DNA of 64,000 bases, from positions 93,487 to 157,486 of the forward strand of contig JASHNT010000002.1 of the NCBI GenBank assembly GCA_030041495.1. Direction: 5' to 3'. Position numbers and translations under genes: made by a program. Below are positions 36,125 through 45,410 of this stretch, piece after piece. This DNA is from Bryobacteraceae bacterium (lineage in GTDB: Bacteria > Acidobacteriota > Terriglobia > Bryobacterales > Bryobacteraceae). The notes under the pieces are model-generated. The model made no database searches. It saw only the letters and a list, made by a program, of their open reading frames with translations, and was not told the origin of the DNA. The stretch's first letter is position 1. Each line of letters starts with the position of its first letter.

Positions 36125-36613
36125 CTAGTCGGTGTCCCAATACGCGATGAGCCTTCCCATGGTGAACATGGCGGTCCAAAGCACTAACGACAGGATCGCG
36201 GCGATCTTGGCTTTGGTCGGGACGACTGGTGATTGATCGAGCTCCTCGGTCTTGGTGTAGACGATTGGGCGGAAGATCTGGCCGTGCACGAGAATCAAGC
36301 CCAGAATAATCATTTTTGTCCAGAAGTAGGGATTGGGCGAGTACTTTTCCGCCTCGCAGGTTGCGAGAAGCAAGCCCGTGCCGATCATGATGACTCCCCC
36401 CACGCGTTTCCAGGGACGGAAGCTACGGATCATGTCTGTGATCGTCACGCTCTTATAGGTAAGCCCCAGAAGACGCAGGTTTGTGATCAGGATCATACCG
36501 CCGAATAACGCGATGCACAGCAGATGAGTAGACATCACGATCGGATACGCCAGCACTGATTCGCTGAAGTTGGAGAGAAAGCCGATGCTTTGGATGGAAT
36601 GAGCGATGGACAC
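36125..36613 (-). CDS. DUF6644-like membrane protein, type A, copy 1
   Basis: This 162-residue protein has four to five transmembrane helices. The first helix region is AYPIVMSTHLLCIALFGGM, followed by NLRLLGL, the loop RSFRPWKRVGGVIM, EAEKYSPNPYFWTKMIILGL and a last helix AAILSLVLWTAMFTMG. The His in STHLL, the Trp in FRPWKR and the His in LVHGQIF recur in the copies at 54584 and 60589. I place it in the DUF6644-like family from memory; its function is unknown. It is the second gene of a two-gene module with the protein starting at 37084, 21 bases upstream. Confidence 0.8.
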   Translation of the reverse strand: MSIAHSIQSIGFLSNFSESVLAYPIVMSTHLLCIALFGGMILITNLRLLGLTYKSVTITDMIRSFRPWKRVGGVIMIGTGLLLATCEAEKYSPNPYFWTKMIILGLILVHGQIFRPIVYTKTEELDQSPVVPTKAKIAAILSLVLWTAMFTMGRLIAYWDTD

Positions 36614-36634
36614 GCCGGATAGCCTCTATGCTTT

Positions 36635-37084
36635 TTAGATAAGGAACCCCGTGAAGAGCCCGCCAAACACGACGGCCGCCCAGAGCAGGAGGGATATCCC
36701 TGCGACCCATTTGCTCAGGGTAGGCGATGGATTTTCCATGGTCGCTACCTTTCTATGGACGGTGAAATTGTAGATGAGTGCCGCTGCCAGAACATACATC
36801 TTGATGGGAAAAACAAGGTTCACCAGGTAAATGTCGGTCTGAGATAGGAACAGCGCCAGGCCTGAGAAAAACACCAAAATCAGCGCTACTATGGTCCATG
36901 GCTCCGAGTACCGCAGAATCCTCGCTGCGGTCTCGTGCCGCAGCCCGAAGTTCAACATCCGGAAGTCCACGACTGCGATGGAGCCCACACCTACGGCAAA
37001 CCCGCCGATGTGGACACACTCGGCCAGCGCAAACGCCCAATCGGCGCTATTGAGCGCATCCGCTATCGCATTCTGGAGAAGCAT
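36635..37084 (-). CDS. DUF6644-like membrane protein, type B, copy 1
   Basis: This 149-residue protein has four transmembrane helices. Features shared with the copies at 55147 and 61182 are an N-terminal LAECVHIGGFAVGVGSIAVV, DFRMLNFGL, a central RYSEPWTIVALILVFFSGL and PIKMYVLAAALIYNFTVHRK. The paired His residues (ECxHI and TVHRK) are in or near membrane segments and could bind a metal or haem, but this is speculation. It is the first gene of a module controlled by the promoter at 37116-37196. Confidence 0.8.
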   Translation of the reverse strand: MLLQNAIADALNSADWAFALAECVHIGGFAVGVGSIAVVDFRMLNFGLRHETAARILRYSEPWTIVALILVFFSGLALFLSQTDIYLVNLVFPIKMYVLAAALIYNFTVHRKVATMENPSPTLSKWVAGISLLLWAAVVFGGLFTGFLI

Positions 37085-37115
37085 CTCTCTATCCTCTTTT
37101 TCGATGAAGCGAAAA

Positions 37116-37196
37116 AGGGTACCACGTACTTGCGTGTGTTCCTATAGGGAAATGGCCAAAAAGCGGTCAATTGCGGTCACTGACCGGTGAGTGACC
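37116..37196 (-). promoter_or_regulatory. TGACC-repeat promoter, site A
   Basis: On the plus strand GGTCA lies at 37165 and 37175, and TGACC at 37181 and 37192. This gives the palindromic core GGTCACTGACC followed by GGTGAGTGACC. Reading toward the membrane gene, the minus strand has TGG then TACCCT (37121-37116), 44 bases from the nearest half-site. The predicted leader is about 25 bases. The layout matches sites B to G. Confidence 0.7.
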
Positions 37197-37696
37197 ACGT
37201 GCTTTCAGCAACTTAGCAAATACGTGTAGACTCGGTAGCGTAGCCGCCCTGGGTCGTATTGTCGTGTCCACCCTACCGTTCTGCGGCTGGCGGATAGATG
37301 AGGTTGAGTTGTGTCTTCCTCACCGCAGTGCATACCGAGAGGGAGTTCCAAGGTGCCCCGTCATCTTAAGCCTTGTGAAGCGCTCTAAGCACAGCAGCGC
37401 CGATTACAGCCGAGGGCCCCGACCTCACATTCCGCATCCGCCGCGGGAGCTACCGTCTGGAAGCAACAAAGCCTGCGGAGACCTGGCCGGCTCCCGTATT
37501 GAGGTTGTGTTGCACGATGACGGCCCTTTTTCGGTGACGCACGCTTGCCAGGAACTGAAATACCATCCGTTTGAGCCGCCAGTTCCTATCCCGAGGCGCC
37601 CCTTGCGCACACGGCCCGTCCCCGCGGCGCATCTCCACGTCAAAGGGCCTGGATGCGAAACTTTCTGAAGCGGCCAAGCTGGCTCCTGTAAATTGA
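37197..37696. other. Intergenic, no gene recognised
   Basis: About 500 bases between site A and the broken gene ending at 37697. Open frames here (for example 37264-37668 plus and 37425-37778 minus) have no domain, signal or ribosome site. The start of this stretch, TTTCAGCAACTT at 37203, is shared in position with sequences beside sites B and E. Confidence 0.5.
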
Positions 37697-38722
37697 TCAG
37701 CGTCCGAGGCTGGTTGCCAAACTCGGTGAAGTGCCCATCATGAAGGTGCCGCCGTTCTTTGGATCGGGCGGCTTCCAATTCGCGTCCCGAAATCCGTAGA
37801 CGTTGTAGACACCGCTCCCCGCAGCGATCCGATCTCTACAGTCGACTCGGTAGAGGTTCCCGCCAAAGGCAACGATCATATGATTGCCGGTGAGTTCCCC
37901 CACCCGTTCCAGGCCAAGCTCAGGATGAGGCGAGAAAGTCAGCACGTATCGGCCGTGCCCGGGAACATAAATCCAAAACATCGTGCCTTGAACCGTATCG
38001 GGAAAGGCGGTGGAATTTTGCGTCGCTCCGTTTACGCGGAGCCGCGGGTTCTTTAGCGTGAACTCGGCAGTCTCGTCGTAAAAGTCCTTCGGCGCGCTTA
38101 TGCGGGGCTCGATTTTGCCCTTCCGGGCGAATTGAATGTAATCGATCAGTTCAACGCCTTTTTCCGCCGTAGCGAGATGCACGGAAATCTCGTCGCCCTA
38201 TTTGACGATCTGGGGAGCCAAATAGGGCGCTGGCGAGGTGACCAGCCAGTTTTCCTTCGGAGGCAGGTTGTCCGGTGGCGGCCCGGCCGCGTCGGAGAAG
38301 GTGACTCGTAGCGAATGAAGGTCCGGAAGCCATTCCACCGTGAGCAAGTAGCTTACATAAATGTGACGGAAGTAGTCGCGGATGAACCGCTCGATGACGG
38401 TTCGGCGCCACTCTCTGTCCAGAATGTGGAAGTCTGCATAGACGCTTTCCGAGAGGCTAGACGTATTCAGCCGCGCCACCCAGGTATCGAACCAGGCGAC
38501 TCCGTCAGGCAACTCCGATGGGTTCGAAGCGCAACTCGCCGGTGCCTGCACAGTTCTACGGCCAGGACAGTCGCTGCCCTGCGGCGGAGCGGCGAACAAC
38601 TCCGCGGAGTTCGTAACGAGGCTTGCACCGTACTGCCCGGATTGCGCTAGGGCCAGCGCCACGCCGGCCAGCCACACAAAGAGCCCCAAGAAATGGTTTC
38701 TAGTCGCCACCAAATTCCCCAC
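37697..38722 (-). pseudogene. Secreted protein gene interrupted by one TAG
   Basis: One frame runs from ATG 38722 to 37697 but is interrupted by a TAG at 38198-38200. The first part (174 residues) has a signal peptide (LGLFVWLAGVALALAQ) and ends APYLAPQIVK. The continuation reads GDEISVHLATAEKGVELIDY and later YVLTFSPHPELGLERVGEL. The join PQIVK-stop-GDEI sits inside what looks like one continuous beta domain, so a single nonsense mutation is likely. The gene follows the TonB receptor by six bases and would be last in that operon. Its function is unknown; a C-terminal protein-interaction domain is possible. Confidence 0.65.
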
Positions 38723-38728
38723 CCAAAA

Positions 38729-41700
38729 TCAGAATGTGAGTTTTAGAGCGATCTGCACCAGGCGCGGCGGCTGCGCCTTGATGACATAACCGAAGTTGGA
38801 ATCAAGAATCTCCCCCTGCACTGAGTTGGGACCGAAGAAATTCGCATGGTTGAAGGCATTGAACGCCTCGAAGCGGAATTGCAGGCTGCCTCTCTCCCGG
38901 ACACGGAAGTTACGTAGCACGGCCAGATCGGAGTTAATCATGCCCGGCCCAAAGAAAGAACGCCGAGAGGCAGTTCCGGGCTCGCCCAGCGCATTTTGGG
39001 TGAATGCCGCAGGGTTGAAGTACGGCTGCCCGTTGCGCGGGTTGGAGTTGATATCGAGCGGCAGACCGTCATAGTCCGGTGTATCGAGATAGTGGTTGTT
39101 GACGCCGTTGGGGCTGCTTCCCTGCAGAGAGTTGTCGCCATCGTCGTGCAACGTCACGGGGAAGCCCGAGCTTATGCGGGTGATTCCGCTAAGCTGCCAG
39201 CCGCGCGTCATAGACCGCCAGTGGGTGGAAAAACGATCGAAAGGAAGGTCTATCGTGTAGCTGGCGACAAAGTTCTGCGGGATATCAAAGGCCGAGAGAG
39301 CGCGCGTGCTTGAGAGGTTGTACGGATTGCCGGTGTCGGAGATGCTCGATGCCTGATCGATGGACTTGCTCCAGGTGTAGTTGAGAGCGAAGTTATAGCC
39401 CTTGCCCGCGTGGCGAAGAACAACCTGAAGGGAATTATAGTTTGAGTTGGCGACGGTCCCGTCGTAATCGTCGTTTGCGTAGTCACCAGTGACTCCAAGA
39501 AGGCCCGTGCGCGTCCCATTAATCGTCTGGCCATTGGCCAAAAGGTAAGTATTGTTCTCAAGGCCCGGGCCACAGGGCTGGGTGCCCGGCGCAAGAATCG
39601 ACCCCGGCTGACCATAAGGAACGCTGAGTTGGAGGCACAGCGCCGGGTTGCCAGGATCGGCCGAATAGACCAGCAGCAGATGGTGCGCCTGCGAACCTAC
39701 GTAACTGATGCTGAACAGCGTATTCTCTGTGATCTGGCGCTGGATCGAAAGAAAGTAATTCTCGGTATAAGGATACGTGTCCCACGGTTCCGGCGTTGTC
39801 ATGCCGGCCTGCGGCAAGAAAATCGAAAAGTCCTCGTTGTCCGGATGGCTGGGAGTGTGACCGCTCAGAACCGGAAACGCGAATGGATACGGATTGCCGA
39901 GGAACTGGCCAGTCGCAGCCGCCACGTACGGCTGGTCAAACAGCGGCGGCGCCGGGCTAGTGTAGCTCAAGCCGTAGGGAGGCTGTGGCTCGTCGATCGC
40001 CATGACGTTGCCCTCGATCACGGACATGAAGATGCCATAGCCGGCGCGGATGCTGGTCTTGCCCGGGCCGCCGACGATCTTTTTCAGGAATCCAGGCCCA
40101 CTGTTTGGCGACCATGCCAGGCCGACACGCGGCGTGAAGCGGTTTTTCGACGGTACAAGCGTGTCCGGAACGCCGGGATCGCCGGGATAGACCAGCCCCA
40201 GCGGCGCATTCGGATAAACCTCCGACTGCTCGCCCGGGATGTACGTAGGAATCTGGTTGTATCGTTCCGACCAGAATTCCATGTGGTCATAACGCACGCC
40301 GTAGTTCCAAGTCAGATTCGATTTAATGCGCCAGCTATCCTGCAGGTAAGCCCCCTGATATTTGTGCCGTATATAGTAGGACTGCGAATCCTGCTGGTTG
40401 AAGTATTCCGGCGTGCCGATCAGGAAGTCGGCGAAGTCGGACCCGGTTTCCTGTCCCTCAAAAGTGAACGAACCGTTGAATATCGCGTCTGGATTGACGC
40501 CCACCTGCTCATAAGTCCCCTCGAAACCGGCTTTGAGTGAATGGTCGCCCATGACTCGCGAAAGGTTGTCGTTCAGGCCGTAGGTATTGTTCGCCTGCTT
40601 CAGATTGGTGATCGGCAGCCCTATCGTGAATGCATTGAATTCGACATTCTCGATGCCTTCGATGGAGGGCGCCAGGGGGTAAATCCCGGTCGTGTGTGCA
40701 CCGGTAACGAAACCCTGGGATGCCAAACTGGGGCCAACCCCCCCTTGAGGCTGCCCGACATTGTTGGAGTCCCGCATAAAGCTCAGGTGAAACTCGTTGA
40801 CCATGGTTCCGCCAAAGGCCTTCGTGTTGCTGAAATTGATGAGTTGGCCCCGGCCGAGATTGACGGCGTTGAAGCCTGGCACTGTGGCGCCACCCTGGCC
40901 GGACGGATAAGGATTGTTTACCGTGAAGTCATCAATGAAGTAGTAGGCCGAGAACACGCCGTAGCGGTCCGTATTGGCTTCGAAGCGAAAGCTTCCTTTG
41001 TCGTCGCGGGTGGTCTCTCCGTCTGCCGCGGTTGAAAATTCATTGGAACCGACGTTCGGCTGTGGGATGTATTGCAGCAGGTTCTGCGCCGGAGCCGACC
41101 ACGCCGACTGAGGAATGATGCCATTGGGGAAAACCTGCGCGTATGGCTCGCCGGAGGTGACGGTGTAGCCGAGCTTCTGGGAAAGCAGATTGGCGATATA
41201 GGGGCCGCTGACCGAACCAGTCAGATTTGCGACACCGATATCGCCTGCGCGCTCCGCCAATGAGGGGACCGCGATCAGACCGGTGTCAATTCCCTGGTTG
41301 CTGCGGGTTGCCTGATAATCGCCGAAGTAGAAAATCTTGTTTTTCCGGATCGGGCCTCCGACTGTGCCGCCGAACTGGTTCTGGCGGTAGAAACTCCGGT
41401 CCGGGGAAAAGAAGTTGCGGGCGTCAAGATCGGTATTACGCAGAAATTCGAAGGCGCTGCCGTGTATGGTGTTCGCGCCCGATTTGGTGATCACATTGAC
41501 GATGCCGCCACTGTAGTTTCCGAACTCGGCGTCGAAGTTGTTGGTGAGGACCCGGAATTCTGCGATCGAGTCGAGATTGGGAATAATTGTGGTTCCCCCG
41601 TTCATCAGCTCTTTGACGTCCCCGCCATTCACGAGGTAGCCGTTGGCGTCTTCGCGCTGCCCGCTGATCGACTGGTTGCCGGCGTTCAGCCCGCCGGACG

Positions 41701-42334
41701 GCTGTATCTGAACCGAGGCCCCAGCCATGATGACTGAATCGGGAGTCTGGGTGGACATGGGGACAATGCCGGGCTGGAGAGCCAGAAGATCGGTGTAACT
41801 CCGGCCGTTGAGCGCGACCTCAGTCATCGTTTTCGCGGCTACCACGTCTCCCATTTGGGTGCTGGCCGTCTCAACGTGAACCTCCACATCGGTCGCGGTG
41901 CCGCTGACGGTAACCTCCTCCTTCTGCGCCGCCAACTGCAGGGTCATGTTCTGGGTGATATCCGCATTCGTATCAACCACCAGTCCGGTTCGTTTTTCCG
42001 CCCGAAATCCCTTCGCCTGAAAGAGGATGTCGTAGGTCCCCACAGGTACGGTGGCAAAAATGTAGTCCCCGTGCTCATCGGCAGTAGCTCTTATCTCGCT
42101 TCCCTGCGCGGTATTCGTGATACTGACCGACACCATAGGGATACCGGCGCCGGTGGGATCTGTTACTGTTCCGGCGATCTTGCCGGTCACCGCAGCGTCG
42201 GCTGCTCCTGCGCAAGCCAGCGCCAAAAGGACCGCCATGACACGCGAACCTGCGCGGAAGCGAAATGATACGAAGGAAGACGCCTCTCTGGATTTATGAT
42301 TGGTTAGTTTGTAAATAACTGGTGTTATTGGCAT
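38729..42334 (-). CDS. Oar-like TonB-dependent receptor
   Basis: This 1,201-residue outer-membrane protein has an N-terminal signal (VMAVLLALACAGAADA). A carboxypeptidase-regulatory-like domain follows (GKIAGTVTDPTGAGIPMVSV to about residue 140), then a plug domain (VALNGRSYTDLLALQPGIVP, VNGGDVKELMNGGT, FDAEFGNYSGGIVNVITKSG) and a long beta-barrel ending in Phe (LVQIALKLTF). These receptors are abundant in Acidobacteria and import large ligands. It lies in an operon with a cytochrome c and a BNR protein, 29 bases after the latter. The ligand is unknown. Confidence 0.93.
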   Translation of the reverse strand: MPITPVIYKLTNHKSREASSFVSFRFRAGSRVMAVLLALACAGAADAAVTGKIAGTVTDPTGAGIPMVSVSITNTAQGSEIRATADEHGDYIFATVPVGTYDILFQAKGFRAEKRTGLVVDTNADITQNMTLQLAAQKEEVTVSGTATDVEVHVETASTQMGDVVAAKTMTEVALNGRSYTDLLALQPGIVPMSTQTPDSVIMAGASVQIQPSGGLNAGNQSISGQREDANGYLVNGGDVKELMNGGTTIIPNLDSIAEFRVLTNNFDAEFGNYSGGIVNVITKSGANTIHGSAFEFLRNTDLDARNFFSPDRSFYRQNQFGGTVGGPIRKNKIFYFGDYQATRSNQGIDTGLIAVPSLAERAGDIGVANLTGSVSGPYIANLLSQKLGYTVTSGEPYAQVFPNGIIPQSAWSAPAQNLLQYIPQPNVGSNEFSTAADGETTRDDKGSFRFEANTDRYGVFSAYYFIDDFTVNNPYPSGQGGATVPGFNAVNLGRGQLINFSNTKAFGGTMVNEFHLSFMRDSNNVGQPQGGVGPSLASQGFVTGAHTTGIYPLAPSIEGIENVEFNAFTIGLPITNLKQANNTYGLNDNLSRVMGDHSLKAGFEGTYEQVGVNPDAIFNGSFTFEGQETGSDFADFLIGTPEYFNQQDSQSYYIRHKYQGAYLQDSWRIKSNLTWNYGVRYDHMEFWSERYNQIPTYIPGEQSEVYPNAPLGLVYPGDPGVPDTLVPSKNRFTPRVGLAWSPNSGPGFLKKIVGGPGKTSIRAGYGIFMSVIEGNVMAIDEPQPPYGLSYTSPAPPLFDQPYVAAATGQFLGNPYPFAFPVLSGHTPSHPDNEDFSIFLPQAGMTTPEPWDTYPYTENYFLSIQRQITENTLFSISYVGSQAHHLLLVYSADPGNPALCLQLSVPYGQPGSILAPGTQPCGPGLENNTYLLANGQTINGTRTGLLGVTGDYANDDYDGTVANSNYNSLQVVLRHAGKGYNFALNYTWSKSIDQASSISDTGNPYNLSSTRALSAFDIPQNFVASYTIDLPFDRFSTHWRSMTRGWQLSGITRISSGFPVTLHDDGDNSLQGSSPNGVNNHYLDTPDYDGLPLDINSNPRNGQPYFNPAAFTQNALGEPGTASRRSFFGPGMINSDLAVLRNFRVRERGSLQFRFEAFNAFNHANFFGPNSVQGEILDSNFGYVIKAQPPRLVQIALKLTF

Positions 42335-42363
42335 TTGCTCTTTGTGAGATGAATTCCATGGAT

Positions 42364-43509
42364 CTACCTGGTCAGTATTGCGGTTTGCACCTTGGCCTTT
42401 GCGGAGTCACCCCAGGCAATCAACGTCTCCGAGCCCGCCCGCAGCAGCTGGGGATAGCCGAGGCTCTGACGCGAGCCTTCGGCGACCTGTAATACGGGTC
42501 CCATCGCCCCCGCTGACGAGACGAAACGGACTTTGACGCTCGCTGATTTTTCTCCTTCTTCGATCCAGGAAACAATGGCTCCGTCATCGGTTAGAGCCGT
42601 CGAGGCGTAGCCCTGCGCATCCTTCGTACTAACCACAACGGGTTTGCCGAACGTTGTCCCCGCGTCCGATGAAAATATGATTTGGACGCGGGGATTATCG
42701 CTCGCCTCCGTATACCATGCGATCGCCACGCGGTTGTCCTTCGCCGAAGCTGAAGCCGCGTTAACCGGGCACGCATTGATCTGCCATTGATCCGGATTCA
42801 GGATCTTTGACGAAGACCACTTGCCGTTCTCGAATCGGATCACCGCAATGTCCCGGATGTCTTGGGGCGTGTGGTCGCGGTAGGCAACTAGAAGGCCCTT
42901 GGCCGTCTTAACCACCGAGGTCGGACAACACGAACAGACGTCGGAATCGAGTTCCTCCTCGCGAATTTCCTTGCCATCCGCGCCGATGATCGTGCGCCGC
43001 AGGGAGACCGGACCATCCTCTCCCTTGAGCGCTTGCAGCCAGAAAATAGACGCCTCGTGGGGGCCGCTGGCGACCATCGACGCCAACCCGTGCTGGACGG
43101 GGCTATGGTCATGATGCGCCATCACCGGTTCGCTCCAGTGAATCCCGTCACGCGAACTAGAGACCAGAATGTCCTCAGCGTCCTCCTCTTTACCCTTCTC
43201 AATCCAGTGAGCCAAGATGGTCCCGTCGCTCAGGCTCACTAGTTCAGGCAGTTCGGCAGGATGCCGCCAAAGATGCCGGCCCGCGACTATTGTGCGAGCC
43301 ACCGACCACGCGCCCGCGCGCCGGATCGCGTACTTGAGGGTGTAGGAGTCATTGCTTTGTTCTACCCAACTGAGGAGCAGATTCCCGTCCGGGGCGATCC
43401 CCCAGTGCGACTGCAGACTGCCCTGCATCGATGGATTCGGGATCGCCTCCAGTTTGAGCGCCTGCCCAAAAACGGGCAGCGCCAACGCGAAAATCAACAA
43501 CTGCCTCAT
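42364..43509 (-). CDS. Secreted BNR/sialidase-like propeller protein
   Basis: The protein has 381 residues from ATG 43509, which overlaps the cytochrome stop as ATGA; an ATG at 43515 is equally in frame. The signal peptide (LLIFALALPVFGQA) precedes a beta-propeller with Asp-box-like repeats: LVSSSRDGIHWSEPVMAHHD, VVKTAKGLLVAYRDHTPQDI and IIFSSDAGTTFGKPVVVS. The family resembles exo-alpha-sialidases but the catalytic Arg triad is not evident. A DVCSCCPT motif in a blade is unusual and may bind metal or form disulfides. It is between the cytochrome and the TonB receptor. Confidence 0.82.
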   Translation of the reverse strand: MRQLLIFALALPVFGQALKLEAIPNPSMQGSLQSHWGIAPDGNLLLSWVEQSNDSYTLKYAIRRAGAWSVARTIVAGRHLWRHPAELPELVSLSDGTILAHWIEKGKEEDAEDILVSSSRDGIHWSEPVMAHHDHSPVQHGLASMVASGPHEASIFWLQALKGEDGPVSLRRTIIGADGKEIREEELDSDVCSCCPTSVVKTAKGLLVAYRDHTPQDIRDIAVIRFENGKWSSSKILNPDQWQINACPVNAASASAKDNRVAIAWYTEASDNPRVQIIFSSDAGTTFGKPVVVSTKDAQGYASTALTDDGAIVSWIEEGEKSASVKVRFVSSAGAMGPVLQVAEGSRQSLGYPQLLRAGSETLIAWGDSAKAKVQTAILTR

Positions 43510-44078
43510 TTGCATCGGTCCGCGAGATTTGGTTTCTCGCGATATTTGTCGTGGCAGGCCGAGCACGCGTTGGTCAGGGCGTCCGCGGCTTCCAGGATTT
43601 TGTCCTGATTCTTTGATTGCGCTGCCGCGTATGACAATATCGCGGCGTCACGAAGTCCTTGCACGAACTTGGGCCAGTCCGGGTTGCCAATGGGGACGGC
43701 GATCCCGTTTGAGCACTTGCGTCCAGGCAGAATCAGGAGGTTCGCGGCCTCATCCATGGCCAAGGCACTGTTTTCCACAGCCGTCCATTTTCCGTAGCTG
43801 CTCGCCAACAGGTCTGTGGCCGCAGCAGGGTCCTTCGCTTCCGGGAACTTTGCAGGATCATCACTTTGGGCAGCGAACACGATGTTTGACGCTGGATAAA
43901 TGATGCCGCGCATAAGTTGGGCTAGAGTGGCATCGACTCGCGCCGCAGATCCCTGAGCCGATCGAGCAGGCGGCTGGCCGCTCAGGCCGGCCGGTATACC
44001 GCAAACAATCAAACCGATCCCGAGGACTACGGCCGTCCGACGAGATGGACAGATAACGGTCGGCTTCACTTGTGCCAT
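43506..44078 (-). CDS. Cytochrome c'-like secreted protein
   Basis: The protein has 190 residues from ATG 44078; the ATG at 44129 would place the start inside the TGACC-repeat site. A signal-anchor-like stretch (TAVVLGIGLIVCGIPAGLSG) is followed by a four-helix domain with the haem motif CSACHDKYREKP at the very C-terminal end, as in cytochrome c' and c556 proteins. These bind gases or transfer electrons in the periplasm. It is first in the operon with the BNR protein and the TonB receptor. The -10 hexamer ends eight bases before the ATG, so the mRNA may be leaderless. Confidence 0.82.
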   Translation of the reverse strand: MAQVKPTVICPSRRTAVVLGIGLIVCGIPAGLSGQPPARSAQGSAARVDATLAQLMRGIIYPASNIVFAAQSDDPAKFPEAKDPAAATDLLASSYGKWTAVENSALAMDEAANLLILPGRKCSNGIAVPIGNPDWPKFVQGLRDAAILSYAAAQSKNQDKILEAADALTNACSACHDKYREKPNLADRCK

Positions 44079-44085
44079 GGTTTCG

Positions 44086-44156
44086 ACCCTAACACGGCGC
44101 GGGCTAAAAACCGTGTCTTTCAGGGTCATTAGGCGGTCAGTGACCGGATAGTGACC
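44086..44156 (-). promoter_or_regulatory. TGACC-repeat promoter, site B
   Basis: The plus strand shows GGTCA at 44124 and 44135, and TGACC at 44141 and 44152, at an 11-base period. On the minus strand, TGT then TAGGGT (44091-44086) lies 33 bases from the nearest half-site. The cytochrome ATG at 44078 is eight bases past the hexamer. Confidence 0.72.
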
Positions 44157-44226
44157 TTATGGTTTCAACAGCTTGAGATCGGAAGCCGACATCTCGTAGT
44201 GCCGCATGAAGGCGTTCAGCAGCCGT

Positions 44227-44286
44227 CGTCACTGACCGGAACGTTACCACCAAGATCTCGCTCCTGCGCACAACCGATGGTAAGCT
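44227..44286 (+). promoter_or_regulatory. TGACC-repeat promoter, site C
   Basis: CGTCA (44227), TGACC (44233) and TTACC (44244) are followed, 33 bases from the last half-site, by TGG then TAAGCT (44281-44286). The ATG at 44294 is eight bases past the hexamer, again predicting a leaderless mRNA; no ribosome site is visible. Confidence 0.62.
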
Positions 44287-44293
44287 GGCTCTC

Positions 44294-44689
44294 ATGAAGA
44301 CGTGCTTGGTCGTTTTCATAGGGTTTGCTCTCTTGGCGATCCCCGCCGTTGCCCACCACTCCTTCTCCGCGGAATATGACCGCAACCAGCCGGTCACGCT
44401 GCGTGGTACGGTCACGCGCGTAGAGTGGACGAACCCCCACGCGATGATCTATCTTGACGTGCCTTCTCCTGCTGGGAAGGTCAAGAATTGGGAGTTCGAA
44501 CTCGGTAGCCCTAATGGTTTGATGAGGATCGGCTGGAATCGCTACTCGCTCAAGAAAGGCGACGAGATCACCATCAAAGGGTTCAGAGCCCGGGATGGTT
44601 CTAATTTGGTGAACGCCAACCTCGTTATTCTTTCCGACGGAAAGTCCGTGTTGAATCCCTTATCGTCGGGCGGTGAGGGATCAAAATAG
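44294..44689 (+). CDS. DUF6152-like secreted protein
   Basis: This 131-residue protein has a signal peptide (CLVVFIGFALLAIPAVA) and the compact beta-domain pattern typical of DUF6152: AHHSFSAEYDRNQPVTLRG right after the signal, VTRVEWTNPHAMIYLDV, WEFELGSPNGLMRIGW and GDEITIKGFRARDGSNLVNA. The family has an N-terminal HH after signal cleavage, which could bind metal, but its function is not known. It starts the unit containing a decayed HupE-like gene ten bases downstream. Confidence 0.85.
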   Translation: MKTCLVVFIGFALLAIPAVAHHSFSAEYDRNQPVTLRGTVTRVEWTNPHAMIYLDVPSPAGKVKNWEFELGSPNGLMRIGWNRYSLKKGDEITIKGFRARDGSNLVNANLVILSDGKSVLNPLSSGGEGSK

Positions 44690-44698
44690 TTTACACAA

Positions 44699-45326
44699 GT
44701 GCACTTGGAAAAGACTCTGCTAGCAGCTCTGCTGCTGATTGCGTTGCGGGTCGCTCTCGCAAGCGGCCACAACGTTTCGAAGCGGGATGCATCGTTCGTT
44801 CAGTCGAATCATGGCCCGGCAATCGCTTCGTTCTTCTACCTGGGCGCCAAGGACATCGCACTGTATGATGACCTTGCATTTCTAGTGGGCGTGATTTTCT
44901 TTTTATACAGGATCAAAGACGTGGTTTCTCGCGTCGGCCTCTTCACGGTCGGCCACAGCATAACGCTCCTGCGGGGAGTGCTCGGAGGGATACGCGCCAA
45001 TCCCTACCGTATTGACGCAGGCGTCGGCTTGTCCGTCGTTGATAAGGCCTTCGATAACATGGGAGGGGTCAACCAGCTACTGGGTTTTGAGCCGAACACA
45101 AAGGCCGCGGTGTTGATATTCGGGCTCTTTCACGGGTTTGGGCTCGCTACCAAACTCCAGGAACTGGACTTGGCGACGAACGGGCTGGTGCAGTCTGGTC
45201 AGCTTCAATGTCGGCGTGGAGATCGGGCAAGCGCTAGCGTTGACTGCAGTTTTGCTGCTGCTGCGCTACTGGCGGATTGACAACCGCGGAAGAGTAGCAA
45301 GGGGTCCCGATGCGAAGAGAGATTAA
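44699..45326 (+). pseudogene. Decayed HupE/UreJ-like transporter gene
   Basis: From GTG 44699 the frame gives the HupE/UreJ-like pattern FFYLGAKDIALYDDLAFLVG, VIFFLYRIKDVVSRVGLFTV, GHSITLLRGVLGGIRANPYR and ALVLIFGLFHG-type text. Near 45190-45200 the sense shifts to another frame reading SLVSFNVGVEIGQALALTAV, the family's last helices. The conserved GYDHL site of the family has become LYDDL, losing the metal-binding His. A shift plus loss of a key residue indicates decay. HupE/UreJ proteins are nickel/cobalt-related membrane proteins. Confidence 0.7.
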
Positions 45327-45333
45327 GGCGAAG

Positions 45334-45398
45334 TGACCGGTCACTGACCGCGACGTGACCTCCGTTTCCTTGGCGCTGTGGGCGGTTGATGCTAGCCT
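45334..45398 (+). promoter_or_regulatory. TGACC-repeat promoter, site D
   Basis: TGACC occurs at 45334, 45345 and 45356, exactly 11 bases apart, with GGTCA at 45339 making the palindromic core. TTGGCG (45370-45375) is a -35 at 17 bases from TAGCCT (45393-45398), which has TGC just before it. The hexamer is 33 bases from the last half-site. This is the clearest example of the layout. Confidence 0.78.
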
Positions 45399-45410
45399 CG
45401 ACCGGTAGCC

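Noticed and set aside
37264..37778. Open frames in the 37.2-37.7 kb gap
   Set aside because: No domain, signal peptide or ribosome site; residue composition follows GC bias.
38198..38200. Programmed TAG read-through or pyrrolysine
   Set aside because: No supporting element or pyl genes are seen, and other genes in the window end in TAG. A nonsense mutation is simpler.
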